DNA of 64,000 nt from Sipunculus nudus (GCA_026874595.1 CM049317.1:74034618-74098617), one strand, 5' to 3'; shown: positions 22,153-35,441, numbered from the stretch's first letter. Notes: generated from the sequence alone by a model not told the origin. A program made the numbers and translations.

Positions 22153-25100
22153 TGGAACATACTTGTTTTCGTCTTATCTGTCTTTTTGTCCAATGGTGTG
22201 TACTTAAAAGGGACAAATATAGTTTTTTCTCTTTAGAATATTTTTCCATCTGAAAATATTCCTTTCCAAAACCGTTTGCTTACTCCTGTACACAAGCTGA
22301 AAAGGTTGCTCATCACATGATCAGCGGTGTCAAATATAAATATACCGCGCACGCTACCTGGGCTGCTGGCCTTATACCACGCGCAACCTCTGGCCATATA
22401 CACAGTCTTGTAATTGTAAACCAGTTATGCAGGATTCTATTTCGGACTTGGACTCGAGTCCGAACTCTACCTTGTTCTCAGACTCGGAGGTCAGGACTCG
22501 AGATATCAGGCCGAGCATGATTCGAGTCCAAGGGGAAAAGACTGACACATAAATGTTCTCTGCACACTCATGAAGATGCCTATTCGAATTGCTTACAGAA
22601 TACAAATTAAGTATACATGCAAAGTTTTATCCTTGCATCGGAACTATATGTATTAAAACATATAAAAAACATAAAACACATAAAAAGTGTAAAATATAAC
22701 AAATATGTTCATGATAATCTCGAACATCCAGTTTTATATATATAATTTATTGGACTTTGACTCGAGCTCTTAAAGACACGAACTTGAAGAATTAAGGTGG
22801 ACTTGCATTTGCAATGGACTCGCATGGTTTGGACTCAACTACAACACTATAGTAAACAGATAAACGCGGTCTGTAATCATGCACACACAAAGGACCCCAA
22901 TGTACAAATATAAAACAAGTGAATTACAGATGGTAAGACCATGTGCCGGGATGGTTTTGCTGGGAAACATCAGTATCCAGCAAAAATCAACTAATGGCGT
23001 GAGGTAATGCACATGTAGATGCAAATGTTTACAGGGATCTTTAATCTCTGTGGTGGATGGACATGTCCTGCAACAACGCATGTGTCTAAATGAAATAATC
23101 AACTAGAAGTCCCGATGCATATATTGCCTCGTATGTTTATACATGTAAATTATTACAATTATATATACACCAGACACCAGAGTGTAATATTATTGTCCGA
23201 ACGTAAAACCAAATATGTAAACATGACTTGAAAGTAAAAAATTAAAGGTTATTTTCTCGTAACCATTTTTGTTAATGTTAATTGACCTATTCCCATACCT
23301 TTACCAAATATTTTCCTATAGCCTTGTTTGATTTTAATTGCAGTGATAAAAAACATTAGTTTTTTATATCATGACAAATTTTTAACAAATAGTTTTTCAT
23401 ATAGCCTTTTTTATACAGTCTTGAAATATTAACACGTCTTGTAATATCATGATAAAAAAAAACCCAGAATGTTCAAAAGAGAAAAACAAAAAGAAAAAAG
23501 AAAAAAAAAATGATAATCTAGGATCTTTGTCCCAGTCTCAAATGAATAAACAATTAAAAAAAAAGAAAAACAGACATAAACTTCCCTGGCATGTCGTGGG
23601 TTGAGCGAACAAGGATTATTCATTTTTTTATTTGGGTGTTTATTCATTTTACTTTAAATAAATATTTTACGTAACATATCTTTAGTCCATTAAAAGGCTC
23701 GTTATCCTTCATGCATGGTACAGGAAGGTTAATTAGTATGATCAAATATATTGAACATATTATAGTGGAGCATATAACATGCATTAAACCATGCATGCAT
23801 TGACAACATATTCCGCAATATACTATTTATATATAATATAAGAATCACGAGCTTAAACTGAAAAGGTGAATTTTAAAGTATATATATATACATGCAGGGA
23901 AACTGAAGGAATTTCTAATCCAATGTATTTTGTTTACTGACGTTCACTTACACTGTCTCAACTTTCTTGACTGAAGTGACGTGTTTTTTGTGTGATGGAA
24001 CTTCGTGTCATATTACATTAAAAACATGTACCGATATTTATATGTAGCATTAAGCTTAATACATGTCCATAAGTCCCTTACCGTTTTGGTATTATCATGT
24101 GTATATCTCAAAAGTATAGGGTTTATCGTTATGCTCTATGCACCATTTTATCTTAATCTTTTTCTTTCCATTATGTTCTGGGTATACCTTTCAGGTCATC
24201 TGATCATTTATCTTGCTCTCGTGGTTGGTTTAATTTGGGTGCTCCTTTGGGAATCTATCCACGTTTATATGTCACAACCATCAAAGTTTACTTTTGTTGA
24301 CTACATAGTGATACAACTAATTCTACACTCACACTTTGTTTTCTGGTTTTGTCATATTGACTTGACTAACCCTTGTAAAGATTTCATCTAAATTTTGTCC
24401 TCATATTCTACTTGTCAATGTCCTTGGCTTACTATATACTGTACGATCAGTGAGTCCCATAAACGACCTGCACTTTCATGCATGACATATTTGATTTCGC
24501 GTTTTAAAACCACTTTCTTTCTACATGAGGAATCTATATATATCTGCAGGCTATACTGCATGTTAAACCGCACAGTAATGTTTTACTGAGACACCACTTC
24601 GAATTTTTACCATGATTAATTTGTAATAAGCATGCACTTCATCGATACTATTGCTATATACTTTCTATATTCTATACTCTATCCTTTGTAAGAGTTCGTG
24701 TTGGTCATTTATATATACACCTGCAGCTCAAAAACTGAAGCATATATTTTTTTTGTATCTCCATGTTGACAAACATCCACGTACTTTGTTTCGGCGAGAA
24801 TATTTTTAATATATTAATCTTCATTTATAATTTGAAATTCCATTTACTTTATTAAATTAAAATTTAGAAAACATAGCAGAAAATCTAGAGTCTACACCAC
24901 TCTATATTTTACCATATAAATTCTTCTTACTTCGACTGATCATCTTCTTCTCCTCATTGATTCTACTACCTGGGCCAATTATACACTAGCAATAAGTAAC
25001 ACCTTTCTATTTGCTCTGTTAATTCGATGCTCATTCAGATAGATATTCCATCTTATGGATAATGAATGTAGCAATACATTCATCTCATATTATTAAATGT

Positions 25101-25538
25101 ACATACGTAGACATTCATGCAAAGTATAGATTATAAACTTAATGTATATGTATATTAAACAGGCAAGACATTAATGATCCGAACGGTTATCAATTTTACA
25201 ACATTATACCCTGACAAATCGAATAGCGTGGCAACGGTATATCTCTCGGACAAGTCTTATATCATATACTTATAGTATATTAATATATATATATATATAC
25301 ACATTTCAGTCATGATGACTCAACCGGAAAATAACCAGACTTAATTTGATTTCTTTAACAGTCAGGAAGAAAGCAGGAATTATTGAGTTAAAATAGTTCG
25401 CCTCAGCATAATGTTATAATGGCGTTGCCTATTTTCCAAACATTTGACCCAAACCCTATGTCAATTTTTATTGGCAAACCAAATTATAGCACATTAATAT
25501 AGTTACTGTTTGATGACACAATCACATTTTTTTATTTG

Positions 25539-25540
<2 letters not shown>
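22153..25540. other. Non-coding, with a GACTCGAGTCC-rich repeat at 22440-22830
   Basis: GGACTCGAGTCC-like words, many of them palindromic, occur in two clusters at about 22443-22530 and 22752-22830. No exon could be supported in the rest. The 128-codon hydrophobic frame at 24005-24391 lies in pyrimidine-rich DNA and has the composition expected of non-coding T-rich sequence. Confidence 0.35.
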
Positions 25541-25544
<4 letters not shown>

Positions 25545-25603
<59 letters not shown>

Positions 25604-25687
25604 ACGGTTTCTTGAGCATTCATATAATTACTTAAATGGAGTACTTTAAGGATAGGTTCAGTATTATTTACGAATATATATATATAT
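25545..25687. repeat. (TA)n microsatellites bounding the Penelope element
   Basis: A TA tract at about 25546-25600 and a short one at 25675-25688. The second runs straight into the Penelope coding frame. Confidence 0.9.
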
Positions 25688-27238
25688 ATGTTTGAACAAA
25701 ACCCCAAGTGCAGATTGATTAATCCAGCAAAATCTGAAATAGGTATCATTAGCAAAAAGCACTTGGAAAAAATTAATAGCCAACTGAGACTGAAAACCAA
25801 ACTCAACCAGTGGCAAAATACCGCACAAGTAATATCTTGGTTCAAGAAACTGAAGCTGAAACAAAAATCTAAGTTCATAAAGTTTGATATTGTTGACTTT
25901 TACCCCTCGATCACAGAAGATCTTCTCATGAAAGCCCTCAAATTTGCCAAAACCATGGTCTCCATTCCAGAGGATGTTATCAAAACCATCCTGCACAGCA
26001 GGAAAAGCTTACTGTTTAGCAACGGTAACACCTGGGTGAAAAAAGATCACACAAGTTTTGACGTCACCATGGGCAGTTTTGATGGCGCTGAAGTATGCGA
26101 AATTGTTGGTTTATACATCCTAGATATGTTGAAAAAGGAATTTGGTGTAAATGCTCTAGGCCTGTATCGTGATGACGGTTTAGGTTGTTTCCCCAACATG
26201 TCTGGACCCAAAGCAGACAGCACCCGTAAGAAAATGATCAAACTCTTTTCCAATGTTGGGTTAAAGATAACCATTGAAACTAACCTGACCTGCACAGATT
26301 TCTTAGACGTAACATTTGACCTCCAAAATGACGTCTTCTACCCTTACAGAAAACCGAACAATGACCCTCTCTATATCCACGCACAATCCAATCACCCCCC
26401 AGCTATCATTAGGCAGATACCTATGATGATCAGTAAACGTGTTTCTGACAACTCCTGCAATAAAGAGCTATTTATGAAAGCCAAACCCATGTATGATGAA
26501 GCTTTAGCGAAAAGCGGGTTCTCAGAAAGCTTAAAATATGTTGAACCAACAGTGAAAAGCAAGAGAAACAGGAAAAGGAAAATAATATGGTTTAATCCAC
26601 CCTACAGCCGTCATGTAAAAACCAACATTGGCAGAAAATTCATGAAACTAGTTGAAAAACACTTCCCTCAACATCACAGGTACCACAGGTTATTCAACAG
26701 GAACAATTTGAAAATTAGCTACAGCTGTCTACCCAACATGTCTAACCTGATCAGCAAACATAATATGAAGGTTCTAAATTCTGACAATGCTGTGAATGCA
26801 CCCCAAAAACAATGTAACTGCCGTAAAAAAGACGAATGTCCTATGAATGGTCAATGTCAGCTGAAATGCATTGTCTATAAAGCAACAGTTAGAACAGACA
26901 ATGACGTGAAACACTACATAGGGTGTACTGAAGGTGATTTCAAGACAAGATATAATAACCACAAGCAATCCTTTCGGAACAGATCCCACGCTAAAAACAC
27001 TGAACTGTCTAAACACATTTGGTCACTAAAAGACAACAATACCAGTTACAAGCTCTCCTGGGAAATATCTGCCAAGGCAGCACCTTACTTCTGTGGGACT
27101 AGGAAGTGTGATCTCTGCTTGTCTGAAAAGCTACTTATAGCTACGGCCCCCCCTGGATCATTGTTGAACTCAAGAGCTGAAATTCTCTCCAAGTGCCGCC
27201 ATCAAAACAAATTCACCCTGAAATATTTTAAAACCTAG
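25688..27238 (+). CDS. Penelope-like RT plus GIY-YIG endonuclease (N-terminally truncated)
   Basis: The RT core shows motif A FDIVDFYPSI (66-75), motif B MGSFDGAEVCEIVG (128-141, with the Asp-Gly-Ala-Glu typical of this family) and motif C YRDD (160-163), then FLDVTFDL and the HAQSNHPP block. A basic linker (290-300) leads to a Cys cluster CNCRKKDECPMNGQC (377-390). The GIY-YIG nuclease follows, with VYKATV, HYIGCT (409-414), an Arg/His-rich helix and a conserved Glu in CLSEKL (near 480). Penelope proteins usually exceed 700 residues, so the region before the RT fingers is missing. The ATG used here is simply the first one after the TA tract and is unlikely to be the original start. No internal stops are present. 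Confidence 0.92.
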   Translation: MFEQNPKCRLINPAKSEIGIISKKHLEKINSQLRLKTKLNQWQNTAQVISWFKKLKLKQKSKFIKFDIVDFYPSITEDLLMKALKFAKTMVSIPEDVIKTILHSRKSLLFSNGNTWVKKDHTSFDVTMGSFDGAEVCEIVGLYILDMLKKEFGVNALGLYRDDGLGCFPNMSGPKADSTRKKMIKLFSNVGLKITIETNLTCTDFLDVTFDLQNDVFYPYRKPNNDPLYIHAQSNHPPAIIRQIPMMISKRVSDNSCNKELFMKAKPMYDEALAKSGFSESLKYVEPTVKSKRNRKRKIIWFNPPYSRHVKTNIGRKFMKLVEKHFPQHHRYHRLFNRNNLKISYSCLPNMSNLISKHNMKVLNSDNAVNAPQKQCNCRKKDECPMNGQCQLKCIVYKATVRTDNDVKHYIGCTEGDFKTRYNNHKQSFRNRSHAKNTELSKHIWSLKDNNTSYKLSWEISAKAAPYFCGTRKCDLCLSEKLLIATAPPGSLLNSRAEILSKCRHQNKFTLKYFKT

Positions 27239-27545
27239 CATTCGTACTAATATTCAGCGTGCCCCCTTAACCCCCCCCCCCAACGAGGTTCCGCTGGGCA
27301 GACTCATTTGTTCAGGTAGTTGTTCTCTCACTGCTGGCTCGTGGAGTCCATTGGATGACAGGAAAGTTCTACTTTATCCTGGTCTAATGGGCTTTACGAC
27401 CTTCAGCTAGGAGACTTGCACCACTTGGTATGGGTATAGTATATTTGCCTTTTATATTGTATATTTGCCTTGTATATTGTGTATTTTCACAGTATATGTG
27501 TATTTTTATCATATCATATGTATACTACTGATATTTTCACTGCTT
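27239..27545 (+). other. 3' untranslated part of the Penelope element
   Basis: It contains a C-run at about 27269-27281 and repeated 'tatatttgcctt' words. The words 'gtggagtc' and 'ggatga' recur, in the opposite strand sense, in the LINE-tail neighbourhood at 43260-43330. No coding frame. Confidence 0.5.
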
Positions 27546-27593
27546 CCAAGGCCCTATTAGAAATCATTTCAATATGCTGATTGAGCATCCTGG
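27546..27593 (+). mobile_element. LINE 3'-end hairpin remnant inside the Penelope 3' region
   Basis: The segment from GGCCCTATTAGAAATC to GCATCCTGGTTATAT is a diverged relative of the LINE 3' hairpin at 11984-12029. It is either a truncated LINE insertion or a 3' module shared by the two elements. Confidence 0.55.
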
Positions 27594-27833
27594 TTATATC
27601 TTTGTATTATATTTACTATTTACTACATTATATAACCTCTTTGCCCTGCCCTGTTATGTTCCAGTATCGCACGTGTACCCCGACCAATCCTATTGTGCAC
27701 CCGAGTACAATAGGATCAGTGTCAGTCTTTCACATGCCCCCCCCCCCCCCCACCCGAATCGCACAAAGCATAATCTCGTAATCTCGTAAAGTCTCGGCTT
27801 TTCAAACCACGACGTTAGCTTCATTCTAACCAC

Positions 27834-27881
27834 ATTCACCTGATGATCGGGTCGCATCCCGTGAAACAGTCTGTTGTGAAT
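27834..27881 (+). ncRNA. Type I hammerhead ribozyme motif in the Penelope 3' region
   Basis: All parts occur in order in 48 nt. Stem I is ATTCAC (27834-27839) pairing with GTGAAT (27876-27881). The core CTGATGA follows at 27840-27846. Stem II is CGGG/CCCG with loop TCGCAT. Core GAA is at 27863-27865. Stem III is ACA/TGT closed by GTC, and the cleavage-site base is T at 27875. A U-U mismatch sits at the base of stem II, where a G-C pair is usual. Hammerheads with very short stem III are known in pLTRs of Penelope-like elements, where they process the element RNA and may work as dimers. A second copy lies at 61975-62022 on the minus strand. Confidence 0.8.
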
Positions 27882-27925
27882 TAACAGTGTTGTTTTTCTT
27901 CAGAGTTATATATATATATATATGT

Positions 27926-29440
27926 TTATATATACACCTTTTAATATATTTCATTCGGCCCTGAATCACATCTTTGTTCGATTTAAATATAATGCAACTT
28001 ATATTCTTTTGTAATCATTTGATCTTGTTTAAAGGTGTGGTATTATTTAGTATGAACTTTTCCATGCTGAGTTTGGTTTCATTTGATGAACACGAAGTGC
28101 CACTGAGCATCAAATAATTATCGCAAATAATTATTAAGAAAAATTTAAAATACTTTATTTCTAGAGCCAGTAAAAACGTTACACCAACTTTACAGGTACC
28201 AAGGTATCTCAAGTAAAACCTGCTTTGTATAAATTATATTTAATCATGTATATATTTATAAAAAAATATATACTTTAGGGGGTTTCCTGCATAAAGACCG
28301 ACTTATTCTAATTTTGTTGAGACAAGTGTGCAAAATGACGATACCTTAATACCTTGTGATACCTTATTGTATAATTGAGGAGAAGCCAGCTTTATACATA
28401 TACACTGTTTTTTTATAATTAGGGATGTAAACAAAGTATTGAATAATCTATGTATTGAAAAATTTCGAAAATCGAATATATATAGACCATGCAATAAAAG
28501 AATAATTTTAATGATTGCATTTACCGTCATTTATATACATTTAGATATCTAAGGACATGGAATAGTAGCTGCCTGGTGTGTCAGGTAGTGTAAATGCAGA
28601 AAGTAATCATAAGTATTCTTTATCAGTGATTGACATCATAAATATCATAAAGATTAGCCTTTAGAGTTATGTAAAGTGTTAAAAAATTAAATGTATAACA
28701 TTTTCATATTATTACAAAAAATACATTTCATAATATGAAGTGGAAGTGAAGAAAGATATGTTATTATAGTTTAGGGGTTTATTATATTTGTCAGGGGGAG
28801 GGGGGGGGGATTGGAGTTGTTCGGAGATTTTGAATGGGTGTCCTTATTTCGTAAGAAGATGTTTCTGTCTGTAACTCCTCGCATTTTTTTCAGCAAAAAG
28901 GCGCATGCAGGATTTACCATAATGATAGGATCTTTATTCTGTGATTCATTTTGATTTTAGTTTTCTTATAATGAAAAGCCCATTTCTTCAAGGCGTTCCT
29001 GCGTTCTGTAAAAAAACAAAAGAACACTCGCAGAGGGCATATCTCCGCATTCACAGCCCCCCCCCCCCCCCACATCATTTAACATAAGTCAATTATTTAC
29101 CCATTGCAAAACTCTGTAACCGAAGCCTTCGCTAATTTTTTGTTGTTGTAAGTAATATTTTGTAATATACAATAGATTGTCAATGATAAACATTAGTTTT
29201 GCATGTTCATCATATGGATTCGGCAAATCTCAACTTTTCCTAACCTCCAAACTCACCCCCCCCCCCCCCCCAAAAAAAAGTAAAAAAAAATTTGAGGTAT
29301 TCAGACAGGCAGACAGACAGCCAAACAGACAACCAGTCAGACAGAGAAAGTGAAATTCTCCTAATTCAACATGAGAGGTAATAAATATGACTTTGCAGCT
29401 GAAATAAACTTAGTGCGCATTGCCTTGGAACTGAATGTTT
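27926..29440. other. Non-coding spacer
   Basis: AT-rich, with poly-G (about 28796-28809) and poly-C runs (about 29058-29071 and 29257-29271) and a short CAGA-type repeat at 29305-29345. No exon could be supported. Confidence 0.45.
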
Positions 29441-29700
29441 TGTTGGTTTTCCCCAGCAGATGGCGTCTGTGTGCTAAATCACCTGGTTCTGACAGGCCTG
29501 TCCTCCTGTCGCCAGGTGTCGACCTGGATATCTTGGTCGGTCACCCCGGGGGCAGGGACCAGACACATGGCCAGACATACTCTTCCACGGCACCCTGCTG
29601 GAGGCTCATGAATATTCATAGCAGACTGATTATGCCTGCAGGACTTAAATTAAGAATTATATTTGAAATTAGCGCTCACTAATGGAGCGCATGCCTCCAC
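29440..29700. other. GC-richer repeat-free island
   Basis: It contains CACCTG and CAGGTG E-boxes and CATGAATATTCATAG near 29609, a palindromic octamer-like word. A 103-codon plus frame crosses it without recognisable domains. It may be regulatory. Confidence 0.25.
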
Positions 29701-32700
29701 CTACATTAAAAAAAATAAATAAATTTATACACACTGGTGCTTCCTTCAGAGAGAAAGTCGGCTTTCAAATTGAGGTGACTTGCTGAATTACAAGCCAGAC
29801 ATTCTTGAAGCAGTTGTAAGGAGACCTAATCTACTGTTAACCTCTCGTGTTAAAGTGACAATAATTTTATTTTGATATCGTAAGTCGATCGGCTTAATCA
29901 CGACAAGTAAGCAAATATCACCGGAGGATTGTAAATTTATCAGTATACTTTCTGGTTTTGAGCTTGCTTCATATGCAAGTACATGTAAAACTCACCATAT
30001 TCCAGATCGGAGGTAAATTTAATCTTGTCTATCAAGGGTTGCCCTTGAAAATATGGCAATATTTTATATTTTATAGATGATTTCCATAGGCCTAATTTCC
30101 TATAGGATTAAACCAAACTGATACCTTGCAAAATATTGTAGGAATGTGGTTGATAAGTATCTGCAGACAATCAAATATCCCAGCATCTCCAGGTGATTTG
30201 TCATTAATAACTACGTTTTGAATTTTCTGATTGGTTCTGAAGTGTCATTTATGCTCTTATTCTTGACCATATCAAACTGAGGATCACTTCCCCTGTCATT
30301 AGCCCTCAGGACTAGAAGGATTAAAAAGCTATATAATAGAAAGATCGGGTTTAGGCATGACGTTTTCATTTTGATATTTCACCTCTCTAGTTGCATAATA
30401 ATATTTAGTCTGAGAGACCAGTGGCTAATTTCACAGCCCACCAAGCCACTATGCGGTGTAAGGTACTATAGGCATTCCATAACCCCAATTTTGGAAAGAT
30501 ACTTCAGCCAGCAGACAATAAAAAGAATTTTCTGACTACCGGCGTGAACAGGAATAAAAAGGATCAGAAATTTCTTCGCAAGGTAATCACATGAGTGTGA
30601 GTGAGTGTATCTATATTATACTGATAGATAAACCGCAAGATTTGTGCTACATGAGAAATATCAATGCCAATCTATAAAAATGTATCTCACAGTTCGACAA
30701 TGCCATGTTTCTATCTAAAGTCTGCTTTTCGGGCCAAAACAAGGTTTCTTATGACAGTGAATGTCTCTAGCCCCATAGCAGGACAAGCACATCTATCTCA
30801 AAATTGTTATAAATGATTTTACTTGAAAGGATGTCCGGATTCTCTTTAAAATTTAAGGATTGTTCTTTGGTTTTTCACCAAAAAAATCAGTACACAGCTT
30901 ATTTTAGTAAAGTTGTAGACAAACAAACTGAACAACAAACTAACCAACTAAACAATGACGAAAGGCAACGTTTTACTTCATGGCGGTGGTAAAATAAATC
31001 AGGACGACTGCCCGTCGATAAAATTAGAAAGGGAAAGGGAGACGAAGCAAGAAGAGCACTGGAGACACCTGGTGATAATATTAAGAACCTTGTATCGTGG
31101 TGCCGCGGAGCCAGCATATGGAAACTCCATGTGAAAGCTTCAGGATGTTATGTAGGTAAATGGTACACCAGGGAAAGCTTATACATCAATAAGTAATATC
31201 AGATATAGTGAAGAATAAAAACTTGTTGCTACCAATTACAACCTTTGTTCAAACTATGTAGGTTGATATTTGATAAATTGGCCTTTGACTTTGAAGGTAC
31301 AGACAGGCTTTTATTCGATTATACTCATGTGACGGTGCATCTGCTGGTAAAAAAGATAAGCAGTTAGCACGTGGTAGTGATAACATGAACAAATGTAAGT
31401 TTTAATAAAACAAATATGAGCTTTGACATGTTTTTCGTTTGCTATAGCCACGACGAATATTAAACAAAACAGTACCACAGTCGTCCTGAGAATAAAATCA
31501 ATTCTTTCAGCCAGTTGTTTCATCGTGAGATTTTATATCCGTTTACAAAAGTAGGAGAACATTTAACGTAGATCTTGGGGTTCACAATATTCGTATATAA
31601 ACTTGTTTAGACACCCACAATGCCAAGCAAAATGAAAGAGGATACTTTGTTTTTCAAAAAAGAGTTCCACCGCAAACCATTAAAACTAAACATCCCGAGA
31701 CTGGTCTTCGTTTCCCCTTGATGGAATAACTTTTCTGTAATCCGAACTGGTCTGGCGTCTGGTGCATAAAGAGTTAACTAAAATTTAACATTTTCAAGGC
31801 TCCCTGAGGACAACCTTTCCGATAGAGGTCGTTTCTACTCAAAACCAACCTCTTCCAGTTAAGGATTTTGTTAACGGCCGGGACCAGTTGTCTCAGCTCT
31901 CAGACTTTAAATCAAATCTTGTTACAATTTAAGAATGAAAAACTTTGCTTACATTGCAAATTTCCATGATACTACAACTTTAACTTGTTCCGATATGTGT
32001 TTACTAATAGTAAAAGCATTCACGTTCCTGTACTTTGCCTTGAAACATTTCTTATCCCCACATATTGTAACGGAAGACATCACCCTCTGCAAAACATTTA
32101 TACCTACGAAGCATTAGTGCATTGTGGGTATAGTAGTGCTTTACCCACAATCCCTAACCAGCAATGTCACCCTCTTGTGAGTACGATTTTGCGCAGTCTG
32201 CCTGAGGGCTGCAGCAGTCGTCTCAGTCCAATGCTAACCTTCCAAAATTCGTCTGGTTCTGCCATCTAGGGAGCAAAGCATAAACTAATATTCACTCATT
32301 TTAAGATGCTGATCCGAACCATCTTGTGTAAAATAACTGTACACATCTGATGTATCCACAGAACTTTTTTTAAATCGCCTCTGAGACATGTGGGCAGCGT
32401 CTGCAAGAATATCACAGATAGATAAACAATGCATGCAGACAAATTCACTCAAAATACAACATAAAGCATTTATTATATACTAACTCATTCAATTCTAAAA
32501 CTAGCAAAATTTTGCCAACAGGTATGAAAGTTCAAGATGGGGGAGGGGGGGGGGGGCGGTGGTGAGGCGATATAACCAATGTGTAAATTGTACGGTCAGT
32601 GCAGAGGTCACCTCCGTTGCATAGCAGGCTCTGGAAAAGGAAATTTAATTACATGAATATTCAAACTGGTAGGATGGAAAAAAATGAAAATTTTTCATGC

Positions 32701-35440
32701 AGAGGGTTTACCCAATTTTCCCCATTCAGTTTACGTTTAATACCATAGTCTTTATGTTAAATTTGTAATTTAGAACTGAGACAAAATTAGAAACAACATG
32801 ACAAACCATAATACAAACTATGCGTCACCTACCCTGGTCGTAATTTGATTTAATCCCTAAATGTGAGCCATGTATAAATAGAACACTAGAGCATTCAGTA
32901 TGGTTGTTTTATTCGTCTTTGATCGCACATGAACACATTTAAGTCCACGGACCTCCCAGCAACAACAATAAAAATCTCCATCAACATTTCATCATACAAT
33001 GATACTTTAAAAGCAAACACAGTATAACCGTAAACAGCTGGTCTATATGTAGAACAAATAATATAACTAACATTGAAATGCTTTTACATGCATGTGTACC
33101 GCGTCAAAATATAGGTGTTCCACGTAATGCAAAACCAACAGAACAAAAGAATTTGCAGATATTATAGGTAGAAATGACGGTACTATTTTACGCTTTGGCA
33201 AGGAAGATATGATTAATCTTAACATATATTTCGATATAAAATGTTACAGTTTGCGTTAACTGTTAAACAAATGTTCATATAAAGCAGAATATGTCCAAAA
33301 AATGTCTAAAGGACTATCCGTAACTATTGGAAACATGGATGACGATGTGGTAAATTGATGATGAGTGCAAAAAAACAGACCAGTTAGGCCAAAAAAGGTA
33401 TGGTTTTCAGGCACCTTGCGCGTCAATTTTAACCCCCTGCATCAAAAATTTTTATTTTTATTTTCAATAGAAACTTACCAATTTTGAGCTCCAGCCGCTC
33501 GGAAATTTCTTTCAAGAAGATAAAGTAATACACTCTTGATAAGATTTCCTCTGTTATGTATTACTTTCTCCAGTTTAGCAAAACAACTCTGTTTTTATCA
33601 TGCTTTTCACATTCTGTATGCTAAACATACAAAATATGAAAAAAAAAATCGCCCTCGCGCAGTGATTTCTAAAAAAAAGTGCTTGAGAACCATATTTTTG
33701 TTGGCCTTACATTGGACATCAAAGAAGCTTTTAATGCATCACAAGGAATTGTAAAAAGGATTGGATTTCTTGGAATGTGTTATTTTTCCTGGATACATAT
33801 AGGATTTTGTATATGTGTTCACAGACAGGTCGTAAACTTTTACATATCGCCATTATATTTTCCATGACCTAAGCCGACATGGTGCCTGCAAATCTCGGAT
33901 CTTTACAATTTCGGAATATACAAGGTCGGGCCATTGCTGTTGGGCTGCTACGATCTCATACCTAAGGTCCAACGAGTTCAGATCACTCCACACATATAGT
34001 CGCTGTTTCAATATAACAGTCACTATGACCAGTGACAAATTAAAATTCCCATTAAATCTGATTGCCTCCTTGTATTGCTTTTAAAATTTATCATCAAAAT
34101 ACAAGGTGACCGGCTGTGTAATTTATACATCTAAAATACAGACCTAGTTACAGAGTTATAATGTAATGATTGTTTTCTCCATCTTTTGTAATATGTTCGT
34201 TTATATTAACTTTACTCAAAACCTTGGTTTCTTATTTTCCAGTTTTAAGTCACATATTCAATTATGTATCTGCATCATCTCCACTTAAGTTAGCGATGCA
34301 TATTATCTGTCAATTGTCAACACAGATGTTTCCTCTGTAACTTCTTAATCGCGGATTACATGAAACACCACAGATACAGTTCAGAACTGATCTGAGATCA
34401 TTGGCCGAGACCGTACTCAGCCGAGATGAAGCGCTCCGACTTCGTATGACCCGAGACGCCCGAGGTGCGCGATAGTAGCATGGCATGCAAGAGCTCTTCG
34501 GTAACGTAAAAAAGCTAGACACAAGTCTATGACCAATAGCAAATCAGCCTGTTCATAAAAACAATCAACAGTTATGGCATACATGTACACAACGGTGCTA
34601 ATGGCCACGGAATGTGTATGTAAACAAATTATCTTCAAGTCATGGGTGCGATATACATAAAAATATGTTTTACTTGTATATATACACAAAACAAGTAAAC
34701 TATATACATGCGTGCGGAAAAAATATACACTTGCAAGTTATGGTTCATCCACGGTGAAACTTCGAAATTGCTTTCTTTCACAAAGACCTACGTTGAGCTT
34801 TTCAGAAATCCTTGCTGTATACAAATATAAAATACAGCTATAAATTGACATAACAATGGAATGTATATCCTTAAAATTCATTGTAACACAACTATTTGGC
34901 AGTTGTATACATATTTTTACACACAAAAAAATCACGGTTATAAAATCAATTAAAATATACAAATGGAATGTATAACTGTAATTGCTTGTTATACATATTA
35001 AAAAAATAATTCTGTACATCACACAAATTACCCCGTATTTATACTGATGGGGACAGTATACAAACGTTTAAAATAAACCTTCCGGGGCTGATAATGTCAG
35101 TCTTTACCAGTCCCCATTATGCAGAAGATCATGGGACTGTGTCCATCACAGAAACTGTCCACAAGATTTGCATGTTACTTTTGCACAAGCCTTGCTCTTT
35201 AATACACCAAAGGCTATCACAGTTTCAGCCAAGAGGTATGCAGCGCCCTCTACGAACCATCTCCCACACCATTTCAACGACTGTGGATTTCACAAGGTAT
35301 GCAAGAACGGGTTGACATAGGTGTATATACCCACACATTCTTTGTGCGCCTCCACACAAAATATTAAACAAGTCGGATGTCTGGTGAGTACCTACCGTAC
35401 AAGTCTCTTTTAAACTACAATATGCTCCTTTTCTCCCCGT
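29701..35440. other. Non-coding spacer
   Basis: No frame with domain similarity or consistent splice borders. A short G-run lies at about 32539-32557, and a balanced-composition patch at 34370-34500 holds short frames but no recognisable exon. Confidence 0.4.
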
Positions 35441-35441
35441 C

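Larger units (their letters stand above)
25688..27925 (+). mobile_element. Penelope-like retroelement with GIY-YIG endonuclease, 5'-truncated
   Basis: A 516-codon RT/GIY-YIG frame is followed by about 690 bp of 3' sequence. That sequence includes C-rich runs, a LINE-like hairpin remnant (27546-27593), a hammerhead ribozyme motif (27834-27881) and a final short TA tract (about 27906-27925). The coding frame starts directly from a TA microsatellite and lacks the N-terminal part of a typical Penelope protein, so the 5' end is lost. Confidence 0.9.

Noticed and set aside
24005-24391. 128-codon hydrophobic frame that looks like a membrane protein
   Set aside because: The region is T/pyrimidine-rich, so hydrophobic residues are expected by chance. 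No family motif or splice context.
25300-25345. Hammerhead-like TGATGA...GAAAA upstream of the Penelope element
   Set aside because: The first core base is wrong (ATGATGA instead of CTGATGA) and no stems could be paired.
33679-33867. Possible RT motif A (LTLDIKEAFNAS)
   Set aside because: Only about ten residues match and nothing around it resembles the other RT motifs.
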